The notes below the pieces were generated by a model. That model did not search any database and was not told the DNA's origin. It saw only the letters and a program-made list of their open reading frames with translations. The translations under genes were made by a program, and so were the position numbers. A stretch of 10,956 nucleotides of DNA. Origin: Baffinella frigidus. Its lineage: Eukaryota > Cryptophyceae > Cryptomonadales > Baffinellaceae. Position 1 is the stretch's first letter. Each line of letters starts with the position of its first letter. The stretch lies in contig MU646395.1 in assembly GCA_026770585.1 (NCBI GenBank), positions 733,880 to 744,835 on the forward strand, given 5' to 3'. Below, piece by piece: positions 1 to 5,590 of the stretch.

Positions 1-46
1 CGCGGGGGATTCTTTGCCCATAGGAAGTGGGGGCGGGAGGACCTGG

Positions 47-162
47 TTTGGGGTTTGGGGTTTGGGGTTTGGGGTGTGGGGTGTAGGGTGTGGGGTTTGG
101 GGTTTGGTGTTTTCGGGTTCCGGGTTTCGGGTTTCGGGATCCGGGTTTCGGGTTTCGGGTTG
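47..162 (+). repeat. G-rich telomere-like heptamer array (TTTGGGG then TTTCGGG)
   Basis: The array begins with four consecutive GGTTTGG-type heptamers of TTTGGGG, passes through GTGTGGG and GTGTAGG variants, and switches to TTTCGGG units interrupted by CGGGATCC. The 7-bp spacing matches TTTAGGG, so this reads as a diverged interstitial telomere-like tract. The runs of four Gs at regular spacing should be able to form G-quadruplexes on this strand. Frames here translate to low-complexity Gly/Phe/Val protein with no codon signature, so I do not call a gene. The orientation (G-rich on +) is opposite to the arrays at the right of the window. Confidence 0.85.
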
Positions 163-240
163 ATGCCTTGGGGCGGGACGGATCCTTGGCGCGGAGGCAT
201 TCGAGGTCCCTCTCGAGTAGGTCCCTCTGCAGCACCTGCA

Positions 241-396
241 TTCAGATCCGGGTTTCGGGTATTAGAGTTTCGGGTACCCGGTTTCGAATTTCTGGTTCCG
301 GGTTTCGGGGTTCGGGGTTCGGGTATCAGGTTTCGGATCTCAAATTTCGGGTATCGGGTTTCCGGTATCGGGTTTCGGGTAGTTGGTTTCGGGTAA
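241..396 (+). repeat. Degenerate TTTCGGG-type array
   Basis: A continuation of the first array after a 78-bp non-repetitive spacer (163-240). Units are mostly 6-8 bp around GGGTTTC, with GGGTATC and GGGTACC variants, so it is much more degenerate than 47-160. The spacer carries a small duplication of GGTCCCTCT. No coding potential beyond repeat-driven open frames. Confidence 0.75.
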
Positions 397-489
397 CGCA
401 CCACGCGCTGCTGCACGTCATTCAAGCGGTTGATCATGGTGTTGGGCCCCCGCGCGAGATCATCCCCCTCCCCGCGCGCCAAGCGAACC

Positions 490-894
490 TTGCGCCGCGC
501 ACGCATTTTGTCGGGCGCCGCTGCAAGCTCGGCCTGCAAACAACACGGTCCGTTTATTTTCGTGGTACTGATTAATAACTGCTCGGTACAAACACATATT
601 TATCACAGAACATTTGACACCGTCTTGCGCCGCGCGCGCATTTTGTCTGGCGCCGCTGCGAGCTCGGCCTGCCAACAATACGGTCCGTTTATTTTCGTGG
701 TACTAACTAATAACTGCTCGGTACAAAGACACATTAATGCCCGGGAATTTGACCCTGGCTTGCGCCGCGCGTGCAGTTTGTCGGGCGCTACGGCGGTTTT
801 AGCCTGCGAACACCGTCCATTGATTTTAGTGGCGCTGATTTATAATTGCTCTGTACAAAGACATCACGGCGTCCCTCTTAAGGATCCTGGTACA
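490..894 (+). repeat. Three tandem 135-bp (45-codon) repeats in an open frame
   Basis: Units start at TTGCGCCGCGC at 490, 625 and 760, giving an exact 135-bp period. Unit 3 lacks one codon but gains length at its end. One plus frame (430-918, 162 codons, ATG at 430, TAA at 916-918) runs through all three. Each unit encodes LRRA near the start, then an Ala/Ser-rich stretch, a hydrophobic run (PFIFVVL in units 1-2, PLILVAL in unit 3), and NCSVQ. The first 33 or so codons of each unit are conserved and the last 10 are not. I count differences between units of about 19 at third, 8 at first and 7 at second codon positions, which favours this frame. No family is recognised and no promoter or intron sites are evident. 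It could be a small repeat protein, an exon remnant or a minisatellite. Confidence 0.55.
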
Positions 895-906
895 AACCCA
901 GGTATG

Positions 907-1180
907 TTAAACAACTAAAATCGAGTTAAGCTCGAAATGGCTCCAACCCCCACGCAAATCTGAGATAAAATCAATCGCGGGCCGCGAAGAAACCTTAGTC
1001 TTCGCCTGGATCTCCGTTTTACAAGGACAGGCAAAATCCGGTTGCACGTGCACGGAGCTCAAAACCTGTGCCTTAGCCTGGACGGGGCTCAAAACCTGTG
1101 CCTTGGCTTGGATCTCCTCCTGCTCGCGGCGAAGCCCATCTTGGAACTGCCCGCGCTTGGTCTGGTTTCGGGGTGAGGCT
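907..1180 (-). pseudogene. Possible coding remnant with coiled-coil-like repeats
   Basis: Read on the minus strand, an open frame runs from about 1180 down to the TAA at 907-909. It has a charged, helix-prone composition: KRGQFQDGLRREQEEIQ, then two copies of QAKAQVLS separated by one Pro/Val step, and later TEIQAKTKVSS. The duplicated QAKAQVL reflects a roughly 32-bp tandem duplication at 1052-1113. There is no clear ATG, so it would be an internal or terminal exon. The upstream part is repeated at 1312-1367. I do not recognise the family; the call rests on composition and an open frame only. Confidence 0.25.
1123..1178. repeat. 56-bp dispersed direct repeat, copy 1 (partner at 1312-1367)
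   Basis: The segment from CTCGCGGCGAAGCCCATC to GGGGTGAGG recurs 189 bp downstream at 1312-1367 with only one or two mismatches. Copy 1 is followed by a sequence containing GAAGTGGACC and copy 2 is preceded by GGTCCACTTC, so the spacer is bounded by a short inverted repeat. On the minus strand both copies encode KRGQFQDGLRRE, part of the coiled-coil-like remnant. A recent local duplication is the simplest explanation. Confidence 0.8.
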
Positions 1181-1311
1181 TTAGCCGTCCGAAGTGGACC
1201 AAATCGTGAATCAGGCTTTCTGGATTTCAGGTGGGCCTTTGAGCCATTAGGTCAATATTCGAGGCTTGCCAGGCGAAAATCGCGAAAGGTAAAGACGGGA
1301 GTTGGTCCACT

Positions 1312-1367
1312 TCGCGGCGAAGCCCATCTTGGAACTGCCCGCGCTTGGTCTGGTTCCGGGGTGAGGG
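1312..1367. repeat. 56-bp dispersed direct repeat, copy 2
   Basis: Near-identical to 1123-1178 (TTCCGG in place of TTTCGG). Its right edge, GGGGTGAGGG, runs directly into the G-rich heptamers at 1363-1428, so the breakpoint lies in telomere-like sequence. That is the pattern expected if telomere-like tracts act as recombination partners. Confidence 0.8.
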
Positions 1368-1428
1368 TTTGGGGTATGGGGTTTGGGATCTGGGGTTTGG
1401 TTTCAGGGTTGAGGGTTTAGGGGTTAGG
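1363..1428 (+). repeat. Degenerate TTTGGGG/TTTAGGG patch
   Basis: A short G-rich array mixing GGGTTTGG, GGGTATGG, GGGTTGAGG and GGGTTTAGGGG. It has the same strand sense as the arrays at 47-396 and is too degenerate to be a functional telomere. Confidence 0.7.
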
Positions 1429-1572
1429 ATGGAAGGGAGCCAAGCCCGCCCTCCGACACACGCGGTCGTGGGTTAAGTTGATCACTCTTCGGAAGGCTAT
1501 GCGGGTGATAAAGAAGAAGACGATACGAAGGTTTGGGGGAGTGCCCCGAAGTCGTTGCAGATGTTGCGCGCT

Positions 1573-1722
1573 CACCCTACACCCTACACCCTACACCCTA
1601 CACCCTACACCCTACACCCTACACCCTACACCCTGAACCCTTCACCCCACACCCTACACCCTACACCCTGGACCCTTCACCCCACACCCTACACCCTGCA
1701 CCGTACACCGTACACCCTAAAA
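1573..1722 (+). repeat. CCCTACA heptamer array (TGTAGGG on -)
   Basis: Eight perfect tandem copies of CCCTACA occupy 1575-1630. Variants CCCTGAA, CCCTTCA, CCCCACA, CCCTGGA and CCGTACA follow to about 1722. It has the period of the CCCTAAA telomere unit with one base changed throughout, implying amplification of a single variant. Its strand sense is opposite to the flanking G-rich patches. The same variant forms pure runs at 9460-9508 and 9602-9636. Confidence 0.9.
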
Positions 1723-1733
1723 CCGATGTCATT

Positions 1734-1858
1734 CAACATCCTACCCCATAATTGACTATAATTGGCAACATTCTACCCCATAATTGACTATAATTTGCAA
1801 CATCCTTCCCCATAATTGACTATAATTCACTATACCATATTTATGGGGTAGGATGTTG
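1734..1858. mobile_element. Foldback element with 32-bp subrepeats
   Basis: Left end CAACATCCTACCCCATAA (1734-1751) is the exact reverse complement of the right end (1841-1858), an 18-bp perfect terminal inverted repeat around a 125-bp unit. Inside, three direct 32-bp units start at 1734, 1766 and 1798, each containing ATAATTGACTATAATT. A diverged reverse copy of that core (TATAGTCAATTAT) lies at 2192-2204. No clear target-site duplication is seen. This is a non-coding foldback or MITE-like element, or a hairpin formed by local inverted duplication. Confidence 0.55.
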
Positions 1859-1874
1859 CGTGCGGATTGATGTG

Positions 1875-1991
1875 GTAGGGGGTAGGGGTGAGGGTTTAAA
1901 TTAGTGAGGGTTCAGGGTTCAGGGTACAGGGTTCAGGGTTCAGGGTTTGGGGGTGGGTTCAGGGTTCAGGGATCAGGGTTTAGGGTTTAGG
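1875..1991 (+). repeat. TTCAGGG/TTTAGGG telomere-like array
   Basis: Begins with GGTAGGGGGTAGGGG, then mostly TTCAGGG heptamers (about 1912-1975), ending with two canonical TTTAGGG units. TTCAGGG dominates only here, supporting region-specific spread of one variant. Confidence 0.85.
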
Positions 1992-2023
1992 CAAGCCTCG
2001 CGGTACAAACGGGGTGATATAAC

Positions 2024-2082
2024 CAGATGTTCTTCTACAGATGTTCTTCAGATGTTCTTCTACGTGCTGTCAGATGTTCTCC
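2024..2082 (+). repeat. Short CAGATGTTCTTC direct repeats
   Basis: CAGATGTTCTTC or CAGATGTTCTCC occurs four times, at about 2024, 2038, 2049 and 2071. The first and third copies are followed by TAC. No function is apparent. It lies just downstream of GGGGTGATATAAC, a motif found again in the palindromic block at 4041-4190. Confidence 0.6.
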
Positions 2083-2274
2083 GTTTCTGTAGGTTTAAAC
2101 CCCAAGCACTCGGCGGGCTTTGAGGGTGTCGGATTTGAATTTGGGGCCGGGTTATAGGGTGTTACGTGACCACATCTACACCAGAAAATCCGTATAGTCA
2201 ATTATTTCTGGGCAAGTTGACTTTTGATGAAAGGTCCGTAGTCCATCGTGTGGAAACAGCGTGTACCTCAAAGT

Positions 2275-2507
2275 CGTCGCAGATGTTGCGGCGCTGTGTC
2301 TCGATGTTCGTCCGGTTCGACCTGCCACCCCCACACCCCGTCAGACCCAAAACCCTAAACCCTAAACCCCTCCACCTCCCAAACTGCCGCCCCCACACCC
2401 CTTGACGTTCCACCTTCCAAATTGATCCGGGGACATGTTTAATTCAAAATCTGAAGCCGTCGCAGATGGTGCGGCGCTGTGTCTCGATGTTGGTCCGGTT
2501 CGACCTG
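2275..2507. repeat. 50-bp direct repeat pair (2275-2324 and 2458-2507)
   Basis: The sequence from CGTCGCAGATG through GGTTCGACCTG appears twice, 183 bp apart, with two mismatches (GTTGCGG/GTGGCGG-type and TTCG/TTGG-type). A shorter related piece, GTTGCAGATGTTGCG, is at 1553-1568. Copy 1 is followed by CCCTAAA-type units (2345-2371) and copy 2 by TTTAGGG-type units (2514-2583), so the two copies abut telomere-like tracts of opposite strand sense. Confidence 0.75.
2345..2371 (+). repeat. Short CCCTAAA patch
   Basis: Two near-canonical CCCTAAA units with flanking CCCAAAA and CCCCTCC variants. This is one of only two C-rich patches in the left half of the window. Confidence 0.7.
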
Positions 2508-2513
2508 GGTGGG

Positions 2514-2583
2514 GGCTTAGGGTTTAGGGTTTAGGATTTAGGATTGATAGTTCATGGTTTATGGTTTATGGCTTAGGGTTCTT
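2514..2583 (+). repeat. TTTAGGG patch decaying to TTTATGG
   Basis: Three canonical TTTAGGG units are followed by TTTAGGA and TTTATGG variants. Strand sense is as at 1875-1991. Confidence 0.7.
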
Positions 2584-2637
2584 AGGAACACGATTTCTTG
2601 AACTCTAGAACGACCGCGCGAAAAGGGCGTTGCGTAC

Positions 2638-2775
2638 TCTAGCTCTGCCTCACTCGGGTTGACCGACTATCCTCTGAAGTTGACACGCAGAGTCCGCGGT
2701 ACCGATCCGTCAAGTTTGGAGGAAAAGACAAGCCCGGGCGCACCAAATTGGCGAGCCTAAATAGGCCGGGGTTGC
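2638..2775 (+). mobile_element. Inverted-repeat element A, copy 1 (right end lost)
   Basis: Starts with the family end TCTAGCTCTGCCTCACTCGG and continues through GTTGACCGACTAT, a GGTACCGATCCGTCAA block, GCCCGGG and CACCAAATTGG to AAATAG, but the CAGAGCTAGA end is missing. Instead the right half of a second copy follows at 2772-2857. Complete copies carry inverted ends TCTAGCTCTG/CAGAGCTAGA and no coding capacity, like a non-autonomous foldback or MITE. No transposase is encoded in the window. Confidence 0.55.
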
Positions 2776-2893
2776 AGTACAAACACGTCAACTTTGAGGG
2801 GGGAAACGAGCCCGGGCTCACCAAACTACTTTGCCCAAATAGACTGGGGCAGAGGTAGTTGATACCCCCCAAATAGACTGGGAAAGAGGTGGT
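2772..2893 (+). mobile_element. Element A right-half fragments
   Basis: 2772-2857 repeats the right half of A (GTACAAACACGTCAACTTT to CAGAGGTAG). A second, shorter right-end piece, CCAAATAGACTGGGAAAGAGG, follows at about 2870-2891 (last residues diverged). The stacked right ends suggest unequal exchange or nested insertion within this family. Confidence 0.5.
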
Positions 2894-2894
2894 T

Positions 2895-2985
2895 GGTACC
2901 CCTTGACGGTGGTGCCGCCGGTTTGCCCGAGGAGGGTGTTGAGCCTGTCCTCCCGCACGCGCGACAACCACCCGCACTCATCGAA
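2895..2985 (-). pseudogene. Exon-like repeat D, copy 1 (5'-truncated)
   Basis: On the minus strand this reads DECGWLSRVREDRLNTLLG, then a Gly/Thr-rich tail and VKGY. It aligns in the same frame with D2 (3152-3269) but lacks the INNGTDDLFI start, which is replaced by unrelated sequence beyond 2985. Differences from D2 are few, at mixed codon positions. No family is recognised. Because the 5' part is missing it cannot be an intact exon, so it is a duplicated fragment. Confidence 0.5.
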
Positions 2986-3033
2986 CGAATAGATTATATC
3001 CCAGATTTAGCTTGGCATTGGAGCCGTTCCAAA

Positions 3034-3099
3034 CTTTTAGGGCTTAAAATACCGGGATTTTGGGGCGTGTACCCTTTTAGGGCTTAAAATACCGGGATT
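3034..3099. repeat. 26-bp direct repeat, period 40
   Basis: CTTTTAGGGCTTAAAATACC followed by GGGATT occurs at 3034-3059 and again at 3074-3099 without mismatch, separated by 14 bp. It lies between D1 and D2 and includes TTTTAGGG, a telomere-like heptamer. Confidence 0.8.
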
Positions 3100-3151
3100 G
3101 TAGAAGGACGCCCAGCGAAATAGTTAGGTGGCGGGGTGACGGTGGGTGGTG

Positions 3152-3269
3152 GGTACCCCTTGACGGTGGTGCCGCCGGTTTTCCCGAGGAGGGTGTTGAG
3201 CCTATCCTCCCGCACGCGCGACAGCCGCTCGCACTCATCGATGAACAAATCGTCCGTCCCATTGTTAAT
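3152..3269 (-). pseudogene. Exon-like repeat D, copy 2 (longest)
   Basis: The longest copy, about 39 codons read from 3269 down to 3152. It opens INNGTDDLFIDECERLS, continues SRVREDRLNTLLG, and ends in a Gly/Thr-rich stretch and VKGY. Immediately upstream on the minus strand is ACCGCAG, a plausible 3' splice site, so the reading phase at the left edge is 0. Against D4 (3565-3630) all seven base differences over 22 codons are at third positions; five are silent and two are conservative (D/E, I/M). That pattern indicates past selection on this protein. The family is not recognised. The copy sits in a tandem D-E array, so I call it a gene fragment. Confidence 0.6.
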
Positions 3270-3411
3270 CTGCGGTCAAAAGTCAATTTCGGTAAGGATT
3301 TCGTGATTATTCCTCAAAAGTGGTTGATCATGAGTCAATCCCGGTAGGAATTTCGTGATTATTTTCCAAAAGTGGCCGATTCGTGGTACGGATCTTAGAA
3401 GGACGGTTGTG

Positions 3412-3473
3412 CTTCCGAGGCGAGACAGCCGCTTGCACTCATCGATGAACAAATCGTCCGTCCCATTGTTAAT
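3412..3473 (-). pseudogene. Exon-like repeat D, copy 3 (3'-truncated)
   Basis: Minus-strand reading INNGTDDLFIDECKRLS, then RLG, after which it diverges into GSTTVLLRS. It follows GGTCGCAG, again a CAG acceptor-like site directly before ATTAACAATGGG. Downstream it joins ACAACCGTC as D4 does, so D3 and D4 share the truncation point to within a few bases and probably come from one truncated ancestor. Confidence 0.55.
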
Positions 3474-3560
3474 CTGCGACCCGCCATAAGTCAATTTCGG
3501 CAAGGATTCCGTGATTGGTCCCCAAAAGTGGCCGATTTGTTGTAAGGATCTTAGAAAGAC

Positions 3561-3630
3561 GGTTGTCCTCCCGCACGCGCGACAGCCGCTCGCATTCGTC
3601 CATGAACAATTCATCCGTCCCATTGTTGAT
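3561..3630 (-). pseudogene. Exon-like repeat D, copy 4 (3'-truncated)
   Basis: Minus-strand reading INNGTDELFMDECERLS, then SRVRED, followed by NR and loss of similarity. It is preceded by GGGGAGCAG. Relative to D2 every substitution in the shared 22 codons is at a third position. The array order is D2-E-E-D3-E-D4-E, all on the minus strand. Confidence 0.55.
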
Positions 3631-3748
3631 CTGCTCCCCACCAAAAGTCAATTCCGGTAAGGATTTCGTGATTATTTCCCAAAAGTGGCTGATTCGTGGT
3701 ACAAACACGTCATATGTCTGTGAACACCCCCCCACCGTTGATACACAT

Positions 3749-3877
3749 TGCTGTCCCAGGTTACTTGGTCTCCCCATATTGGGGAGCCCGGGCTCTTTTC
3801 CACTCCAAAGTTGACGGCCGCAAGCCCGAAAGTCAACTTGAGAGTAGTCGGTCAACCCGGCTGAGGCAGAGCTAGGA
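3749..3877 (-). mobile_element. Inverted-repeat element A, copy 2
   Basis: Near-complete copy in reverse orientation. It begins GCTGTCCCAGG and ends CTGAGGCAGAGCTAGGA, with the conserved interior GAGCCCGGGCTCTTTTCC and CAACTTGAGA. The internal hairpin here is CTCCCCA-TAT-TGGGGAG, where other copies have CTCACCA/TGGTGAG: both arms changed together and pairing is kept. Only one terminal inverted repeat is well preserved. Confidence 0.6.
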
Positions 3878-3935
3878 TACCCCCTGCACCCTACGTTAGA
3901 CGTGATCGGGAGCAATCATAAGTTGACACAAGGGA

Positions 3936-3961
3936 AGAATGTACAGGATCCTGTACATTCT
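3936..3961. repeat. Perfect 26-bp palindrome
   Basis: The half-site AGAATGTACAGGA is followed immediately by its exact reverse complement, with no loop, centred on GGATCC. Each side is flanked by AAGTTGAC in the same orientation (about 3920 and 3968). It may be a cruciform-forming or dimer-binding sequence, or the fused ends of a deleted inverted-repeat element. Confidence 0.9.
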
Positions 3962-4040
3962 ACCAAAAGTTGACTCACGCCTGCTGATGAGTTGACTTTT
4001 GCGATTGACCACCCTCAGGTCTAGCGTAGCTTGACCCTCC

Positions 4041-4190
4041 GCCAGGGTGATATAAACGGGGTGATATAATGTTGGTGCAGGGTACATCAACATTGTATCA
4101 CCCAGCAACTTTGACCCTTTGACCGTTATGGTGGGTGATGGTAGTTACGGTAGGGTTATATCACGAGGGCGATATAACCCTACACCAACA
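4041..4190. repeat. Nested palindromic block with GATATAA motifs
   Basis: Contains GGGTGATATAATGTTG (4059-4074) facing CAACATTGTATCACCC (4088-4103), pairing 15 of 16. Then GTAGGGTTATATC (4150-4162) faces a perfect reverse complement (4171-4183) over an 8-base loop. In addition TGTTGGTG (about 4070) is complementary to CACCAACA (about 4182). The nested symmetry suggests a foldback element or several inverted insertions. GGGGTGATATAAC also occurs singly near 2010. Confidence 0.7.
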
Positions 4191-4217
4191 GATCCAATCC
4201 ATGATCTCCCCAGGTAT

Positions 4218-4361
4218 TCTAGCTCTGCATCACCCGGGTTGACATAACATTCTCAAGTTGACATGCTGGGTTGGCGGTACAAATCCGTCAACTTTTCCGG
4301 TGCAACCCGTCAACTTTTCCGCTCCAAACTGGTGAGACCAAATAGCTGAGACAGAGCTAGA
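4218..4361 (+). mobile_element. Inverted-repeat element A, copy 3 (both ends present)
   Basis: The only copy in the window with both ends intact: TCTAGCTCTG at 4218-4227 and CAGAGCTAGA at 4352-4361, exact inverted repeats around 144 bp. The interior has CAAGTTGACATGC and a duplicated CCGTCAACTTTTCCG. No convincing target-site duplication is visible at the edges. It has no coding capacity and looks like a non-autonomous DNA element. Confidence 0.6.
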
Positions 4362-4402
4362 CATTACAAGCACCTGTCCCGACACAACACAACATTTCAG
4401 GC

Positions 4403-4640
4403 ACCTGATCGAGCCTCGCTTTCGCCGTTGCAATTGGTGAGACCACGTAGACTTAGACAGAGCTGGATATCACAGGCCCATAGACCGATATAAAATAACA
4501 TTCAACGCACCTGATCGAGCTTCTCTTTCGCCATCGAAAGCACCTCACCCGACATTACAGGCACCTAAAAAGATATTAGAGACACCTAAAATATCATTCA
4601 ACGCACCTGATCGAGCTTCTCCTTCGCGATCAAAAGCATC
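4403..4640 (-). repeat. Exon-end plus splice-donor repeat F, copies 2-4
   Basis: CACCTGATCGAGC (plus strand) starts about 4403, 4509 and 4605, spaced 106 and 96 bp. Read on minus, each copy ends with an AKEKLDQ-type segment (AKARLDQ in the leftmost) followed at once by GTGCGT or GTGCCT, a donor-like hexamer. Similarity is lost after roughly 8-12 codons upstream. Between copies lie blocks of ACATTACAGGCACCT and right-end pieces of element A (4430-4467 and a stub at 4688-4699), so the amplified unit includes part of that element. Confidence 0.55.
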
Positions 4641-4742
4641 TTACCCCACATTGCAGGCCACTAAAATAACATCGGAGGCACCTTATCGAGGCAGAGCTAC
4701 ACATTGCAGGCACCTTCCAAGACACAAAATACGACATTTGAC

Positions 4743-4840
4743 GCACCTGATCGAGCTTCTCCTTCGCGATCGCAAGCACCTCCTCCGGCGTGACTCGCGC
4801 CTCCGGTTTGTACCCCGGCCGCCCCTCCGCTGCACAAGGG
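4743..4840 (-). pseudogene. Exon-like repeat F, copy 1 (longest)
   Basis: On the minus strand, from CTTGTGCAG (acceptor-like) at about 4840, the frame reads AEGRPGYKPEARVTPEEV, then LAIAKEKLDQ, and meets GTGCGT (donor-like), ending in phase 0. Codons are GC-rich at third positions, and the C-terminal half is predicted helix by eye. It could be one complete internal exon of about 30 codons. The segment CGGAGGGGCGGCCGGGGTAC recurs at about 4899-4924, showing duplication at its 5' edge. No family is recognised. The phase matches the start of exon-like repeat D on the same strand. Confidence 0.45.
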
Positions 4841-4928
4841 GTGTTTGCTAAGCACTCGTCCCTTCTTTTTGCACACCCGGGAGAATCGTCCCCCATTTGT
4901 ACCCCGGCCGCCCCTCCGCTGCACACTC

Positions 4929-4984
4929 AGGGGCATTCCGTTTGATCAAGGATATCCCAGGAGCATTCCGTTTGGTCCCGGATT
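4929..4984. repeat. GCATTCCGTTTG direct repeat, period 29
   Basis: GCATTCCGTTTGATC and GCATTCCGTTTGGTC occur 29 bp apart. A small local duplication beside the duplicated F edge; no function is visible. Confidence 0.6.
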
Positions 4985-5035
4985 AAGTCCCACGAGATCG
5001 AGCGTGCGGCGGGTGCTTTCGCGCCCGCGAGCGAG

Positions 5036-5162
5036 CCTAGCTCTGTCTCACTCTATTTGGGAATTTGGTGTTTTTCCGCTCCAAAGTTGGGAGTTGGGAC
5101 CGCGAACCCAGCATGCCAACTTGAAAATAGTGTGACAGTCAACCCGAGCGAGGCAGAACTTG
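5036..5162 (-). mobile_element. Inverted-repeat element A, copy 4 (reverse)
   Basis: Starts CCTAGCTCTGTCTCACTC and ends CGAGGCAGAACTTG, with TTTTTCCGCTCCAAAGTTGG and the GCATGCCAACTTGA block inside. The hairpin arm around CACCAAATTGG is largely deleted (GGAATTTGGTG). The ends are diverged, so this is an older copy. Confidence 0.55.
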
Positions 5163-5407
5163 AACGTGTTGGCCTGCAGCCATGCTTACCGAGCGCTTGA
5201 GGGAGTGGTACGCCCCTACGGCTCCTAGCACCGAGACTCTTGTTGGAGCCCTGGGCCCGCCCGCACGCTCACGCGAGAGGGAGAGGGAGGGAGAGAAAGA
5301 GAACCGCTGCGCGTGCTAACCGCGGTTGAGCATCGCACGTCGAGCAGGTGCGACGCAACGCCGCGGGGATGGGGGGGGGAGGATGTAGGGGGGCGCCTCG
5401 TACAAGT
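5163..5407. other. No recognisable feature
   Basis: Mixed sequence with a purine-rich stretch (GAGAGGGAGAGGGAGGGAGA, 5274-5293) and a G8 run near 5373. Open frames on either strand have no start context, codon signature or repeated homologue in the window. Confidence 0.5.
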
Positions 5408-5590
5408 CAAGGAGTTTAGGATCAGGGTTTAGGATTTTGGGGTGGGAGGGGGAGGCACCCGCTTCGCAGCGGACATGTTAGCTGGAGCCATGCAACGTGG
5501 CACGGCCATGCGTCGCCGGCTGCAGGAAGTCGCAGGGGGAGAGCCTTTGCGGGCCTGAGCACCACGTGGCAACCCACGCGGCATGCTTTC
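5408..5590. repeat. Duplicated segment G, copy 1 (internally deleted)
   Basis: CAAGGAGTTTAGGATCAGGG through GGCATGCTTT. It matches 5589-6047 at both ends: the final 105 bp has one difference (AACGTGG versus AATGTGG). It lacks two internal pieces. One of about 262 bp is missing exactly between two GCTGG pentamers (5675-5679 and 5937-5941 in copy 2). The other, 16 bp, is missing between two CGCTTCG heptamers. Both gaps carry junction microhomology. The start contains GGTTTAGG, telomere-like. Confidence 0.85.

Larger units (their letters stand above)
3277..3707. repeat. Spacer repeat E in a tandem D-E array (about 157-bp unit)
   Basis: Four copies of a roughly 55-bp block, AAGTCAATTTCGGTAAGG followed by ATTTCGTGATTATT, CCAAAAGTGG and CCGATTCGTGG, lie at about 3277-3330, 3331-3388, 3485-3545 and 3642-3707. 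They separate D2, D3 and D4. D3 and D4 are 157 bp apart; D2 and D3 are 204 bp apart because E is doubled there. E shows no codon bias between copies and would be intronic if D is read as an exon on the minus strand. Confidence 0.75.

Noticed and set aside
55-396. Gly/Phe/Val-rich open frame (113 codons) and an overlapping 161-codon frame
   Set aside because: They are translations of 7-bp telomere-like repeats; absence of stops follows from the repeat sequence.
1573-1722. A functional chromosome end
   Set aside because: The array is internal, degenerate at one side and flanked by unrelated sequence on both sides, so it is interstitial.
1533-1755. Thr/Pro/His-rich frames over CCCTACA
   Set aside because: Pure repeat translation, with three frames equally open as expected for a 7-bp unit without stops.
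2660-4320. Many AGTTGAC/GTCAACT motifs as regulatory TTGAC boxes
   Set aside because: Nearly all lie at fixed places inside element A, spacer E or element C, so their abundance follows from repeat copy number.
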